The notes: a model not told the origin generated them from the sequence alone. Shown: positions 34,829 to 45,204, counted from the stretch's first letter. The stretch: DNA of 64,000 bases from Chryseobacterium wanjuense (GCF_900111495.1 NZ_FOIU01000002.1:806001-870000), one strand, 5' to 3'. Program-made: numbers and translations.

Positions 34829-36295
34829 ATGTTTTTTAAATTCCTGAGATTAGAGTTCAAAAGTTTTTTTCGTGGTTCTTCTTTAGGGATCAATCTGGCG
34901 ATGAAGATTCTCCGTTTTATCGGGATTCTTTATTTTATGGCGTGTTTTGCGGGAGCTGCATTCCTTATATTTTTCTTAACTCAGGAAAAAATGCAACAGA
35001 ATCCGGTGAAAATTGTCTCCAGATTTTTAATTGCAGCCTGGGCGGTTGACTTGATTATCAAATATTTGTGGCAGGAATTGCCGACGCAAAATATCAAGCC
35101 TTTTCTTACCCTCAATATTTCTAAGAAAACATTGGTCAATTATATGTTAACCAAGACTTTTCTATCTGTATTCAGCTGGCTCAATTCTTTATTCTTCATT
35201 ACTTTTTGTGGAATTGCCCTTTTTTATGGGTATAGTTTTACAGGGATCTTGGGATGGTTTGTCGGTGTCTCGCTGCTGTTTTATCTTAATAATTTTATCA
35301 ATATCATTTTTAATGATAAAGAAACGGTTGCCATTGTTATCGGCTGTATTATTACGGCGGTTGCAGGTTTAACTTACTATAATATCGTTCCCGTACTAGA
35401 TTATTCCGAAAGATTTTTCTTTAATTTTTATGAAAGACCTTATCTTACTGTGATACCGATCATTTTGTTTTTTGGTTTATGGAAGATCTGTTTTCATCAT
35501 ATCCATAAAGTTTTTTATCTGGATCAGGGGCTTGAAGCAAAAAAGGCAGTCGGAAAAACGGAAAATATTGCTTTTTTAAATAAATACGGTGCCATCGGAA
35601 CTTTCATTAATAATGATATTAAAATGCTGAAACGTAATAAAGTGACAAAAGGCATTCTACTCGGAAGTTTTATGTTCCTTTTTTACGGATTGCTGATGTT
35701 CACTTCATCTATCTACAAAACTCCGGCGATGATGATGTTTATGGGATTGTTTGTGACGGGAGGTTTTCAATTCATGTTTGGGCAGAGGGTTCCGGCTTTT
35801 GACAGCTCTTATTACCCTTTGATGATGACGCTTAATGTTCCTTACAAAGAATATTTAAAGGCAAAATGGTGGCTTATGAATATCGTGACAGCTGCTTCCA
35901 TCGTGGTGGCATTGTGTTATGCCTATTTTGGTTGGAATGTTTATTTAACGTTCTTTGCGGCAGGATTGTATAACATCGGGGTCAATTCCCAGTTTACGCT
36001 TTGGTCGGGAGCTTTCAACAAAACACAGATCGATCTTAATGCTAAAGAAAAAAGATTCGGACAAAAAAATAGCTTTAATATAAAGGCATTGTTACTGTTA
36101 ATTCCAAAAATGTTTCTGCCGATGGCCGTTTTCGCAATTGTACAACGTTTCTTCGGAATCGAAGCCGGGGTTGCGAGTGTTGCAGTGATGGGCTTGATCG
36201 GGTTTTTATTAAGAGAAAAGATTTTCGATACCATCGTAAAACATTACAAAGTAGAAAAGTACAGTACATTAGAAGCATTCAAAAACAAAGATTAA
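34829..36295 (+). CDS. DUF5687 family membrane protein (ABC-2-like permease)
   Basis: 488 residues with about ten or more hydrophobic helices spread over the whole length (for example IGILYFMACFAGAAFLIFFL, GILGWFVGVSLLFYLNNF, AVFAIVQRFFGIEAGVASVA). Basic cytoplasmic loops include NNDIKMLKRNKVTKG. The gene is followed after one base by an ABC ATPase, so the two form an exporter of the ABC-2 type; the substrate is unknown. It has no periplasmic domain or solute-binding partner. Confidence 0.8.
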   Translation: MFFKFLRLEFKSFFRGSSLGINLAMKILRFIGILYFMACFAGAAFLIFFLTQEKMQQNPVKIVSRFLIAAWAVDLIIKYLWQELPTQNIKPFLTLNISKKTLVNYMLTKTFLSVFSWLNSLFFITFCGIALFYGYSFTGILGWFVGVSLLFYLNNFINIIFNDKETVAIVIGCIITAVAGLTYYNIVPVLDYSERFFFNFYERPYLTVIPIILFFGLWKICFHHIHKVFYLDQGLEAKKAVGKTENIAFLNKYGAIGTFINNDIKMLKRNKVTKGILLGSFMFLFYGLLMFTSSIYKTPAMMMFMGLFVTGGFQFMFGQRVPAFDSSYYPLMMTLNVPYKEYLKAKWWLMNIVTAASIVVALCYAYFGWNVYLTFFAAGLYNIGVNSQFTLWSGAFNKTQIDLNAKEKRFGQKNSFNIKALLLLIPKMFLPMAVFAIVQRFFGIEAGVASVAVMGLIGFLLREKIFDTIVKHYKVEKYSTLEAFKNKD

Positions 36296-36296
36296 T

Positions 36297-37037
36297 ATGA
36301 TTACTATCAATAATTTATCAAAAACATACGGAAAAGCAACCGTTTTAAATATCGAGCATCTTGAAATTCCCAATGGAGAAACTTTCGGTCTGGTAGGAAA
36401 CAACGGAGCAGGGAAAACAACTCTTTTCAGCTTGATGTTGGATCTTATCCAGGCGACAACCGGTTTTGTAAGCATCGACGGAATCAAGGTAAGTGAGTCT
36501 GAAGCATGGAAAAATAAAGTTTCAGCTTTTGTGGACGATTCTTTCCTCATCGGATATTTGACGCCGGAGGAATATTTCTATTTCATCGGAGAACTGAGAG
36601 GGCAGAACAAAGCTTCGGTAGATGAATTTTTAAAACAGTTTCATGATCTTTTTAATGGTGAAATTTTAAATTCAGGGAAATATGTCCGTGATTTATCCAA
36701 AGGAAACCAGAAGAAAGTAGGAATTGTAGGAGCCATTATCGGAAATCCTGAAATCATTATTCTGGATGAGCCTTTTGCCAATCTTGATCCTTCTACACAG
36801 ATCAAATTGAAGAATTTAATTAAAGAATTATCAAAACAAGACGGGGTAACCTTCCTTATTTCCAGCCACGATCTTTCGCATACGACAGAGGTATGCAACA
36901 GGATTGTTGTTGTGAATAAAGGGTTATTGGTAAAAGATATTCAGACCAATCCGGAAACTTTGAAAGATCTTGAGCAGTACTTTGCAGATCAGATTTCTAG
37001 TCCGCTGGAAGCTGTTGAGGTCTCTGATTTAAAATAA
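36297..37037 (+). CDS. ABC transporter ATP-binding protein
   Basis: 246 residues. Walker A GNNGAGKTTLFSLMLD, signature region VRDLSKGNQKKVGIVGAI (LSKGNxxK variant of LSGGQ), Walker B IILDEPFANLDPS, H-loop ISSHDLSH. The variant signature LSKGN is usual among ABC-2 exporters. It pairs with the DUF5687 permease immediately upstream. A palindrome follows at 37050-37064. Confidence 0.95.
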   Translation: MITINNLSKTYGKATVLNIEHLEIPNGETFGLVGNNGAGKTTLFSLMLDLIQATTGFVSIDGIKVSESEAWKNKVSAFVDDSFLIGYLTPEEYFYFIGELRGQNKASVDEFLKQFHDLFNGEILNSGKYVRDLSKGNQKKVGIVGAIIGNPEIIILDEPFANLDPSTQIKLKNLIKELSKQDGVTFLISSHDLSHTTEVCNRIVVVNKGLLVKDIQTNPETLKDLEQYFADQISSPLEAVEVSDLK

Positions 37038-37049
37038 TCGATATAAATT

Positions 37050-37064
37050 AAACCTTCAAGGTTT
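37050..37064. repeat. Short palindrome AAACCTT-C-AAGGTTT
   Basis: A perfect 7-bp inverted repeat with one central base, between the ATPase gene and the peroxidase gene. It has the same AAACCT/AGGTTT arms as the palindromes at 10771-10803 and 62639-62671. Confidence 0.6.
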
Positions 37065-37086
37065 GAATAAGTAAAAACTAATAATA

Positions 37087-38022
37087 ATGAAAATAGAATC
37101 GCAAAACGTCACCGACTATCCGAACAGCAATACAATTTTCATGGTTTGGAGATTGGTAGATGATCCCAAGCTGAAGGAAATTTTCCAGCAATTAAGCGCT
37201 TTGGTATTGAATCTTAATAATTCCGTTTTCAACAGATTTCCCGACAGCAGGGCGAGCTGCGTGATGGGAATCGGGCATAATGCATGGAAAATCCTGGAGC
37301 TTCCGACTCCGCTTCCCAAAGAACTGGTGAATTTTGAAGAAATCAGAGGAGATAAGCATACCGCAGTTTCAACACCGGGAGACTTGCATTTTCATTTGAG
37401 GGCAGACGATAAAAGTATCATTTTTGATATGGCGATTGAGATTTCAAAATTATTAACGCCAGTTGCGGAAAGTATTCTGGAAATTCATGGATTTAAATAT
37501 TGGGACGACCGTTCAATTCTCGGTTTTGTAGACGGAACGGAAAATCCGCACAATGAAGACCGGGATTTTTTCGCTAAAATAGGGGACGAAGATTTACAAT
37601 ATAAAGGAGGAAGTTATCTTTTTACTCAAAAATACCTTCACAATATCAACGCTTGGAGAAGTCTTTCGGTAGAGGAACAGGAGAAAGTAATCGGTCGGTC
37701 GAAGGAAAATGATATTGAAATGTCTGATGATGTAAAACCTTCCAATTCTCACATCGCATTGGCAAATATCGAAGGCGAAAACGGCGAAGAATTAAAAATT
37801 GTAAGAGACAACATGCCTTTCGGGAGTCCTTCCATGGGTGAATTTGGAACTTATTTTATTTCTTATGCGAGTACTTTCAGCACTACAAAAAAAATGCTGA
37901 CGAATATGTTCATCGGTGATCCTCCGGGAAACCATGACCGGATTTTAGATTTCAGTACGGCAGTTACGGGAACGCTTTTCTTTATTCCGACAAAAAATAT
38001 GCTGGATGATTTTTCAGGCTAA
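37087..38022 (+). CDS. Dyp-type peroxidase (YfeX-like)
   Basis: 311 residues. The diagnostic GxxDG motif is GFVDGTENP, with catalytic Asp. The proximal heme His lies in KPSNSHIALANIEGE, and the late GEFGTYFISYASTFS is typical of the class. There is no signal peptide or encapsulin-targeting tail that I can see, so it acts in the cytoplasm. It oxidises dyes, porphyrins or other aromatic substrates with peroxide; the physiological substrate is unknown. It is probably unrelated to the ABC pair upstream, though only 49 bases separate them. Confidence 0.92.
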   Translation: MKIESQNVTDYPNSNTIFMVWRLVDDPKLKEIFQQLSALVLNLNNSVFNRFPDSRASCVMGIGHNAWKILELPTPLPKELVNFEEIRGDKHTAVSTPGDLHFHLRADDKSIIFDMAIEISKLLTPVAESILEIHGFKYWDDRSILGFVDGTENPHNEDRDFFAKIGDEDLQYKGGSYLFTQKYLHNINAWRSLSVEEQEKVIGRSKENDIEMSDDVKPSNSHIALANIEGENGEELKIVRDNMPFGSPSMGEFGTYFISYASTFSTTKKMLTNMFIGDPPGNHDRILDFSTAVTGTLFFIPTKNMLDDFSG

Positions 38023-38030
38023 ACAAAATA

Positions 38031-38055
38031 AAAACCTCAGAATTTCTGAGGTTTT
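38031..38055. terminator. Bidirectional terminator between peroxidase and fumC
   Basis: AAAACCTCAGAA (38031-38042) pairs with 38044-38055. A- and T-rich flanks serve both convergent genes. Confidence 0.85.
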
Positions 38056-38087
38056 CTAACATTTAATCTATCAATTAAAAAATCATT

Positions 38088-39482
38088 TTATTTTAAACTT
38101 CCCACCATATCTTCCGGTTTTACCCACTCGTCAAATTGCTCGGCGGTTAAAAGTCCCAGATTTACGGCTTCTTCTTTTAAAGTAGTTCCGTTCTTGTGGG
38201 CGGTTTTTGCGATTTTTGCTGCATTTTCGTAACCTATATGAGTGTTCAAAGCAGTTACCAGCATCAAAGATTTATCAACCAGTTCTTTGATTCTTTCATG
38301 ATTTGGCTCAATTCCCACTGCACAATGGTCGTTAAACGAGATGCAAGCATCAGCAATTAATTGAGCAGATTGTAAGAAATTGTAAGCCATCACAGGTTTG
38401 AAAACGTTCAATTCATAATTTCCCTGAGTTCCTGCAAATGAGATCGTTGTATCATTTCCTAACACCTGAGCGCAAACCATTGTCATCGCTTCATTTTGTG
38501 TAGGATTTACTTTTCCCGGCATGATAGATGAACCTGGTTCGTTTTCCGGAATATGAATTTCCCCGATCCCCGAACGTGGCCCTGAAGCCAGTAATCTAAT
38601 GTCTTGAGCAATTTTATATAAAGAAACAGCCAGTTGCTTCAATGCTCCGTGTGATTCTACGATAGCGTCATGAGCGGCCAAAGCCTCAAATTTATTTTCT
38701 GCGGTTACAAAAGGAAGGTTGGTAAATTTTGCAATATATTCGGCAACTTTTACATCATACCCTTGAGGAGTGTTCAATCCTGTTCCTACTGCAGTTCCTC
38801 CCAAAGCAAGTTCTGAAAGGTGAGGCAACGTGTTTTTTAAGGCTCTCAATCCAAATTCCAACTGAGCCACATATCCTGAAAATTCCTGACCTAAAGTTAA
38901 TGGAGTAGCGTCCATTAAATGTGTTCTCCCGATTTTAACGATATCTTTAAAAGCAGCCGATTTTTCAGCTAGTGTATTTTTTAATTTTTCAACAGCAGGA
39001 ATGGTTACTTCCACCACTTTTTTATAAGCAGCGATATGCATGGCAGTTGGATACGTGTCGTTGGAAGATTGGGATTTATTCACATCATCATTCGGGTGAA
39101 TTTCCGATTTGTCCCCTAAAGTTCCGCCGTTGTTGACATGAGCTCTGTTTGAAATCACTTCATTCACATTCATGTTAGACTGGGTTCCCGAACCGGTTTG
39201 CCAGATCACCAAAGGAAATTGCTCGTTTAGTTTTCCTTCTAAGATTTCATCACAAACAGTAGCGATCATATCTCTTTTTTCGGCGGGAAGAACGCCCAAA
39301 TCAGTATTGGTAAATGCTGCCGCTTTTTTTAAATAAGCAAAAGCTTCGATGATCTCGTGTGGCATAGAACCTTCCGGACCGATTTTGAAATTATTTCTGG
39401 AGCGTTCTGTCTGTGCGCCCCAAAACTTATCCGCAGGAACCTGCACTTCACCCATGGTGTCTTTTTCTATTCTGTAATTCAT
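38088..39482 (-). CDS. fumC: Class II fumarate hydratase
   Basis: 464 residues. The superfamily signature is [16 protein letters not shown]. The substrate loops [33 protein letters not shown] and [16 protein letters not shown] match fumarase rather than aspartase. It interconverts fumarate and malate without iron. It is transcribed divergently from an unrelated class I fumarase across a 318-bp gap. Confidence 0.96.
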   Translation of the reverse strand: MNYRIEKDTMGEVQVPADKFWGAQTERSRNNFKIGPEGSMPHEIIEAFAYLKKAAAFTNTDLGVLPAEKRDMIATVCDEILEGKLNEQFPLVIWQTGSGTQSNMNVNEVISNRAHVNNGGTLGDKSEIHPNDDVNKSQSSNDTYPTAMHIAAYKKVVEVTIPAVEKLKNTLAEKSAAFKDIVKIGRTHLMDATPLTLGQEFSGYVAQLEFGLRALKNTLPHLSELALGGTAVGTGLNTPQGYDVKVAEYIAKFTNLPFVTAENKFEALAAHDAIVESHGALKQLAVSLYKIAQDIRLLASGPRSGIGEIHIPENEPGSSIMPGKVNPTQNEAMTMVCAQVLGNDTTISFAGTQGNYELNVFKPVMAYNFLQSAQLIADACISFNDHCAVGIEPNHERIKELVDKSLMLVTALNTHIGYENAAKIAKTAHKNGTTLKEEAVNLGLLTAEQFDEWVKPEDMVGSLK

Positions 39483-39800
39483 TGTGATTGAAATTTATTT
39501 TAATTTTTATTTGACCACAAAAGATTTATTTTAAATTTTAAGTTGAATAATAAAATCTTTAAAAGTTCACAAAAATGAAAATCTAATGAGTTCTTCTAAA
39601 ACACTATTTAATTAAACTTAAAAATTACTAATGTGTTTAAAAAAATTTTGGGTCTTTTATGGTTAAAAATATTCTCCAATAAAATTACTCAATAATAAAA
39701 ACCCTCGCAATTTATAATCATTATAAATATCAATCTAAGTCACTGATTTTACTCATGTTTTTTGCGTAAGCCGTATTTTTGCACCCAAAGAAAAAGTAGA
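39483..39800. other. Intergenic region between two fumarases
   Basis: 318 bases, very AT-rich, without a reading frame of interest. A TATTTTTG box at 39774-39781 suggests the class I fumarase start site 20 bases upstream of its ATG. I see no clear -33 partner and no hairpin. Confidence 0.4.
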
Positions 39801-41408
39801 ATGGAATTTAGATATCAGGATCCGTATCCGATTCAGAAAGATGATACGGTGTACAAGAAGCTTACATCAGATTATGTAAAAGTTGAAAAACTGGGTGACA
39901 GAGAGATTTTAACCGTTGATCCGAAAGGTCTTGAGCTATTGGCAGAAGAAGCGATGGCAGATGTTTCCTTCATGCTTCGTTCTTCTCATTTGGAAAGTTT
40001 GAGGAGAATTATCGACGATCCTGAAGCTACAGATAACGACAGATTCGTTGCTTACAATTTATTGCAAAATGCTGCTGTAGCTGCTGAAGGAGCTTTACCT
40101 TCTTGCCAGGATACGGGAACGGCAATCGTGATGGGGAAAAAAGGAGAAAATGTGTATACGGGAGTAGATGACGGCGAATATTTAAGCAAAGGAATTTTTA
40201 ATACTTATCAAAAAAGAAATTTAAGATATTCTCAGGTGGTTCCTTTAACGATGTTTGATGAGAAAAACTCAGGTTCCAATCTTCCGGCACAAATTGATAT
40301 TTATGCTAAAAAAGGAGATTACTACGAATTTTTATTTTTAACAAAAGGAGGGGGTTCTGCCAACAAAACATTCTTATATCAAAAAACAAAATCTTTACTG
40401 AACGAAAAATCTCTGGAAGAGTTTATCAAGGAGAAAATTTCAGATTTGGGAACTGCTGCCTGTCCGCCTTATCATTTGGCTTTGGTAATCGGTGGAACTT
40501 CTGCTGAAGCTAATTTGGCGGCTGTGAAAAAAGCATCTGCAAAATATTACGACAATCTTCCGACGGAAGGAAACGAAGCGGGCCAGGCTTTCAGAGATCT
40601 GGAGTGGGAAGCTAAAGTTCAGAAAATCTGCCAGGAAAGTGCAATTGGAGCACAGTTTGGTGGGAAATATCTGACACACGACGTGAGAGTGATCAGGCTT
40701 CCTCGTCACGCGGCTTCTTGCCCTGTTGGAATGGGAGTTTCTTGTTCGGCAGACAGAAATATTAAAGGAAAAATTACGAAAGAAGGTATTTTCCTTGAGC
40801 AACTGGAGCAGGATCCGAAAAGATTTTTACCGGCAACGCCACCACATTTGGAGGAAGCGGTAGAAATTGATTTAAATAAACCCATGCAGGAAATTTTAGC
40901 GGAACTTTCAAAATATCCAATCAAAACTAGATTAAAATTAAACGGAACGCTGATCGTTGCAAGAGACATTGCTCACGCAAAAATCAAAGAAATTATCGAT
41001 AGCGGAAAACCGATGCCTGAATATTTTAAAAATCACCCGATTTATTATGCCGGACCTGCAAAAACTCCGGAAGGAATGGCTTCAGGAAGCTTCGGGCCGA
41101 CAACGGCAGGTAGAATGGATGTGTATGTGGATGAATTCCAAAGCCATGGCGGAAGCATGATCATGCTGGCAAAAGGAAACAGAAGTAAAGATGTGACAAA
41201 TGCTTGTAATAAATACGGAGGTTTCTATTTGGGATCTATCGGAGGACCTGCTGCAATCCTGGCAAAAGATAATATTGTGTCTGTAGATGTAGTAGATTTC
41301 CCGGAATTGGGTATGGAAGCGGTAAGAAAAATTGAAGTAAAAGACTTCCCTGCGTTCATCATTACGGATGATAAAGGGAATGATTTCTTTGCAAATTTGG
41401 CGCATTAA
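39801..41408 (+). CDS. Class I (iron-sulfur) fumarate hydratase
   Basis: 535 residues from the ATG at 39801; the frame extends 13 codons upstream. Cysteines for the [4Fe-4S] cluster lie in [25 protein letters not shown] and [13 protein letters not shown]. The C-terminal beta domain has [20 protein letters not shown] and [12 protein letters not shown], matching FumA/FumB. It interconverts fumarate and malate; this class is oxygen-sensitive. Having it beside fumC gives an iron-dependent and an iron-independent version from one locus. The product is distinct from the L(+)-tartrate dehydratase family, which is split into two polypeptides. Confidence 0.92.
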   Translation: MEFRYQDPYPIQKDDTVYKKLTSDYVKVEKLGDREILTVDPKGLELLAEEAMADVSFMLRSSHLESLRRIIDDPEATDNDRFVAYNLLQNAAVAAEGALPSCQDTGTAIVMGKKGENVYTGVDDGEYLSKGIFNTYQKRNLRYSQVVPLTMFDEKNSGSNLPAQIDIYAKKGDYYEFLFLTKGGGSANKTFLYQKTKSLLNEKSLEEFIKEKISDLGTAACPPYHLALVIGGTSAEANLAAVKKASAKYYDNLPTEGNEAGQAFRDLEWEAKVQKICQESAIGAQFGGKYLTHDVRVIRLPRHAASCPVGMGVSCSADRNIKGKITKEGIFLEQLEQDPKRFLPATPPHLEEAVEIDLNKPMQEILAELSKYPIKTRLKLNGTLIVARDIAHAKIKEIIDSGKPMPEYFKNHPIYYAGPAKTPEGMASGSFGPTTAGRMDVYVDEFQSHGGSMIMLAKGNRSKDVTNACNKYGGFYLGSIGGPAAILAKDNIVSVDVVDFPELGMEAVRKIEVKDFPAFIITDDKGNDFFANLAH

Positions 41409-41540
41409 AATAAAAAAGACAAATTGATGATAGACGAAAAGATAGTAGATTGTTGGTCTATTCTCTATTTGTGTATTATCTTCTTTGTCTACTTATTAGT
41501 TTAAAATTAAAATAAATAATAAAAATAGGGCGTATATCTT

Positions 41541-41571
41541 TTGTGTACAAAAATAAAAAGTCCTATTTTTG
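41541..41571 (+). promoter_or_regulatory. Promoter of the small His-rich-tail membrane protein gene
   Basis: TTG (41541-41543), a 20-base spacer, and TATTTTTG (41564-41571), 18 bases before the start codon. Confidence 0.75.
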
Positions 41572-41588
41572 CCTAAAATCTTTAAGAA

Positions 41589-41876
41589 ATGATAATGATT
41601 TTATCAGCATTTTGGCCGTTTTACCAGTTCCTTTGGACAATCTTTTTCTTTACAATGTTCCTTGTAGGATTCTGGTGTATTTTTATGTTCTTCGGTTTTG
41701 TAATTCCATTGTGGTTGACTGAAGGTTTAAAGGAGTATTTCGGAAAAGTGAAGCCATTCGATCCGGAAGATATCAGAAGAAAAATGATTTATGAACAGGA
41801 AGGAGTGGAAGTAATCTTCAGCGAGCCTAAAGGGAACGGTCCTTTCTTACACGATAGTCACGGACATCATCATTAA
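41589..41876 (+). CDS. Small membrane protein with His-rich tail
   Basis: 95 residues. A single long hydrophobic region (about residues 1-45, FWPFYQFLWTIFFFTMFLVG then FWCIFMFFGFVIPLWL) forms one or two helices. A cytoplasmic tail ends DSHGHHH, which could bind a metal. An ATG two codons in is an alternative start. I do not recognise the family. It has its own promoter and terminator, so it is a single-gene unit. Confidence 0.6.
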   Translation: MIMILSAFWPFYQFLWTIFFFTMFLVGFWCIFMFFGFVIPLWLTEGLKEYFGKVKPFDPEDIRRKMIYEQEGVEVIFSEPKGNGPFLHDSHGHHH

Positions 41877-41943
41877 TTGATTTTGTCATTGTTTTCTCAC
41901 CTGAATTCTGAGAAAGCAATATCAAAGCAAAACAACATATATT

Positions 41944-41969
41944 AAACCACTTATTTTTGTAAGTGGTTT
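41944..41969. terminator. Bidirectional terminator
   Basis: AAACCACTTA (41944-41953) pairs with 41960-41969. A T-run follows on the plus strand; the minus-strand reading also ends in U-rich sequence, so it may serve the convergent AraC gene. Confidence 0.8.
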
Positions 41970-41975
41970 TTTCGT

Positions 41976-42845
41976 TTACCCATTTCTCAGTTTTTCCGGT
42001 GAGATGCCGAATTTCTTTTTAAATGCCCTTGTAAAATTCTGTACATATTCATATCCGCATTCTATGGCAATTTCTTTAATCATGATTTTTTTATTAATGA
42101 TCATTTTTTTTGCTTTCAGCATTCTTAATTCTGCAATATAATCACTCACAGTAATGTTGTACTGAGCCTTGAATTCTTTTCGGATTTTATTCTGATTAAT
42201 ACCGATGCGTTTTCCGATTTCTTCAACTTTGATGTTTTCGTGATAATTTTCATCAACAAATTTTTTGATCATCGAAGGGATTTCCGGACTTTCTTCAACG
42301 GTGTTTTTTTCATTAAACTGTTCGAAAATCAGGATTAAAAGTTTAATAATTTTTGCTTCAATGAAAAGTTTCTGCATCACTCCTTTTTTAGAATAGCTTA
42401 CAATTTCCTTTACAATCATATGCATTTCAACCGTCATGTAAGGCGGAGTCTGCTTATGAAGAAAAATATAATTGTTTTTGATCATATTTTCGAGAATATC
42501 AGCATTTTCTTTATTGGATTCAGGATTGATGAGGTGGAAAATATAGTCATAATTAATCTGAATTTGTAGATAATGCAGAGTTTCCAGATTTTCCGTCCAG
42601 AGCTCAGCTGTACTTTCCTGCGGCGAATAATGAAGTATGTACTGATTTTTTTTAAAACTAAATCTTGTCCCGCAATCCTGGGCTTCGAGATGAATATTCT
42701 GGCTCAGCAAAAAAAGTAAGTTAAAACTCGATTTCCCCTCAATCATCATCGATCTTGAAAATTTTTCAGGATACAAATCTTCCTGCAAACAAATTTCAAT
42801 GTCATCGGATCTGAACAATATTTTTCTATCAGGTTGATTCTTCAT
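41976..42845 (-). CDS. AraC-family transcriptional regulator
   Basis: 289 residues from the ATG at 42843-42845; an in-frame ATG 19 codons upstream (42902) is possible. The C-terminal ~100 residues are the double helix-turn-helix domain: IKVEEIGKRIGINQNKIRKEF, then KMIINKKIMIKEIAIECGYE and NFTRAFKKKFGISPEKLR. The N-terminal ~180 residues are a cupin-like sensing domain with no recognisable ligand. It is divergent from the FISUMP/T9SS protein gene, with 150 bases between the starts, so it may regulate that gene. Confidence 0.9.
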   Translation of the reverse strand: MKNQPDRKILFRSDDIEICLQEDLYPEKFSRSMMIEGKSSFNLLFLLSQNIHLEAQDCGTRFSFKKNQYILHYSPQESTAELWTENLETLHYLQIQINYDYIFHLINPESNKENADILENMIKNNYIFLHKQTPPYMTVEMHMIVKEIVSYSKKGVMQKLFIEAKIIKLLILIFEQFNEKNTVEESPEIPSMIKKFVDENYHENIKVEEIGKRIGINQNKIRKEFKAQYNITVSDYIAELRMLKAKKMIINKKIMIKEIAIECGYEYVQNFTRAFKKKFGISPEKLRNG

Positions 42846-42994
42846 TCGAGCATTTTTACGGTATGGTACAATTTTAAGCAAAAGCTGAGTACAGGATAAC
42901 AAAAAGTTTGATAATGATAACCTGCGGTTAATAATGTCAGCTAATTTTGCACAAAATTAAATATAATTTAGAATAAATAAAAATAATAATAATT

Positions 42995-45052
42995 ATGTTT
43001 GGAAAATTACATATTGCGGTGCGAAAAATGAGCGTGGGTTTAGGAGTTTTGGCTATCGCGGTGAGTTATGCATATGCCCAGCAATGGGAAGATGTAGGAG
43101 GTGTGGCAACCATTTCCGCGGGAGGAAGCAGTTATAATAATCTGGTAATCAACAATGGAAAATATTATGTTTCTTATTATGATACTTCTGTTGCAAAAGG
43201 TTCTGTACAGATGTTTGACGGAGCTTCATGGTCGTACGTAGGAGGAAGTGCGGGAATTACCAACGGGACGGCAACTTTTAATTCTTTAAGTTTGGATGGC
43301 GTAGGTAACTTATATTATACCAATCAGGGAACGGGGCTTGAAGTTCGTCAGTTCAACGGAAATTCGTGGACACAATTACCAAGTCCGACCACAAGCACAA
43401 TTAATTATCAGGCTTCGGCAGTTTCTGCTTCCAATGTTTTATTTACCTATTCCACTCACAATTCCGGAACGGTTCAAAGGTATGTAAACGGAACCTGGGA
43501 ACAGGTAGGAAACACAGGATTTTCAAACGGAGCTGCTTTTGCCGAAATGGTGATCGGGACAAATAATAAAGTCTATACCTGTAATACTTCAAGCGGAGTA
43601 AAAGTTTACGAGAATACAACGACAGCAACGGCTTCAGATAACTGGACTTTAGTGGGCGGAAGTATTGTAGATGCTTCTTCCTCCGGTGAGCAATATACTT
43701 CAGACATAGCGATCGACGCCAATAATAATTTGTATGTCGCTTATGTTTCCAATGTAGCAAACGGACAAAAATTAAATGTAAAAAAATTCGACGGAACAAA
43801 CTGGATACAACTGGGAAATAGCAATTTTTCCAGTGGGAAAGTGCAACACGTTGCCATTGCGGTGACTTCCACAGGAACGCCTTATGTGATTGCAAGCCGT
43901 TGGGAAAATGATGATTATTTAAGAAATACAGCTTACAGATTAGATAACGCATCCCAAACCTGGACGACTTTTGGAGGAAATTTTATTTCAGACGGTCAGG
44001 CAACCTTCAATGATTTGGCAATTGATAAAGCCAATAATTACCTTGCTGCAGCCTATTCACAAAACGGAACGAAAGTGAAGAGAATTTCCCTTACTCCGGC
44101 TTGCAATAACACGGATCCGGGAACGAATACGGGAGATCTGGGCTGTGTTACATTCAATTACAGAGGCCAGTCTGTGACTTATACAACGGTAAGAGGTGCA
44201 GATGGAAAAGTGTGGTTTCAACAGAATTTGGGCAGCACAAAGGTTGCTTCTTCTTTTGATGATGTAGATTCTTTCGGAGACCTTTTCCAGTGGGGAAGAT
44301 GGGATGACGGTCACCAGTTGAGAAATTCTGCCACGGCTACTACTCCTTCTACAAATTCTCCGGACGGATTATCAGGAATCAGTGCTTTCATCATTGGTTC
44401 AGGTTCCGGCTCATGGTGGGCGACAAATGCAACGAGTGATGCCTGGAATGCAGATTCAGCAGCGGCAATTTCTCAGGCAATCGGTGCAGATCCGTGCAAA
44501 GCAATCGGTTCGGGTTGGAAAATGCCTTCCCAGGCAGATTGGACAGGTTTGGTGAGCGCAGAAGGAATTGCCAATCCTGCCACAGCTTATTCAAGTTATC
44601 TGAAGTTACCAGCCGGAGGTAACAGAAGCAATACCACGGGTAGTTTCTCTTATGTTGGGCAGAGAGGATATTACTGGAGCTCAGACACAGCCAATACAGG
44701 CGGGAAATATCTGTACATCGGAACCACTATCGCCAATCCTTCATCCGGTGCACCAAGGGGACAGGGCGAGTCGGTAAGGTGTGTCAAAGATTTTACCGGA
44801 TTAGCAACTTCAGATGTCAATAGTAAAATGAATTCAATCGGAATATATCCAAATCCTACCAATGGAATTTTAAATATTAAAACAGATTCATCCATTGAAA
44901 ATGTAAATGTTATCAATGCTGTCGGACAAAAAATAAATGTTCAGTTCTCTAATCATCAGATTAATATACAAGGTCTTCCGAACGGGATGTATATTGTAGA
45001 ATTAACATTAAAGAACGGGCAGAGCTTCTCTAAAAAAGTGGTGAAAAATTAA
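42995..45052 (+). CDS. Secreted protein with FISUMP domain and T9SS type A sorting signal
   Basis: 685 residues. Signal peptide (SVGLGVLAIAVSYAYAQ). Residues about 28-360 are repeated ~55-residue beta units (W..VGG..I....A.F..L.I....N.YV.Y), giving a propeller-like domain. Residues about 390-600 carry the FISUMP domain (VWFQQNLGSTKV, GDLFQWGRWDDGHQ, GWKMPSQADW, YYWSSDT, ESVRCVKD). The last ~75 residues are a T9SS type A sorting domain (IGIYPNPTNGILNI, LPNGMYIVELTLKNG, FSKKVVK). It is therefore exported across the outer membrane by the gliding-linked type IX system. The ligand and role are unknown. Confidence 0.85.
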   Translation: MFGKLHIAVRKMSVGLGVLAIAVSYAYAQQWEDVGGVATISAGGSSYNNLVINNGKYYVSYYDTSVAKGSVQMFDGASWSYVGGSAGITNGTATFNSLSLDGVGNLYYTNQGTGLEVRQFNGNSWTQLPSPTTSTINYQASAVSASNVLFTYSTHNSGTVQRYVNGTWEQVGNTGFSNGAAFAEMVIGTNNKVYTCNTSSGVKVYENTTTATASDNWTLVGGSIVDASSSGEQYTSDIAIDANNNLYVAYVSNVANGQKLNVKKFDGTNWIQLGNSNFSSGKVQHVAIAVTSTGTPYVIASRWENDDYLRNTAYRLDNASQTWTTFGGNFISDGQATFNDLAIDKANNYLAAAYSQNGTKVKRISLTPACNNTDPGTNTGDLGCVTFNYRGQSVTYTTVRGADGKVWFQQNLGSTKVASSFDDVDSFGDLFQWGRWDDGHQLRNSATATTPSTNSPDGLSGISAFIIGSGSGSWWATNATSDAWNADSAAAISQAIGADPCKAIGSGWKMPSQADWTGLVSAEGIANPATAYSSYLKLPAGGNRSNTTGSFSYVGQRGYYWSSDTANTGGKYLYIGTTIANPSSGAPRGQGESVRCVKDFTGLATSDVNSKMNSIGIYPNPTNGILNIKTDSSIENVNVINAVGQKINVQFSNHQINIQGLPNGMYIVELTLKNGQSFSKKVVKN

Positions 45053-45134
45053 TTTACACCTATTTGATTAATTGACAAAAAGCTTTTACTAAGCCTTTTG
45101 CTTTAAATATCGAGTTCATTTAAATTACATAGGA

Positions 45135-45167
45135 AATCCGGCGCGGGACGAAGTCCCGCGCCGGATT
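45135..45167. repeat. GC-rich perfect hairpin
   Basis: AATCCGGCGCGGGAC (45135-45149) pairs with 45153-45167 around the loop GAA. It is far richer in GC than the surrounding AT-rich spacer. It lies 83 bases after the T9SS protein stop codon; the following sequence is not T-rich enough for a classic terminator. Confidence 0.8.
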
Positions 45168-45204
45168 CTGTTTAAATAAAAAATATAGGTAAAATCTGAA
45201 AAGA

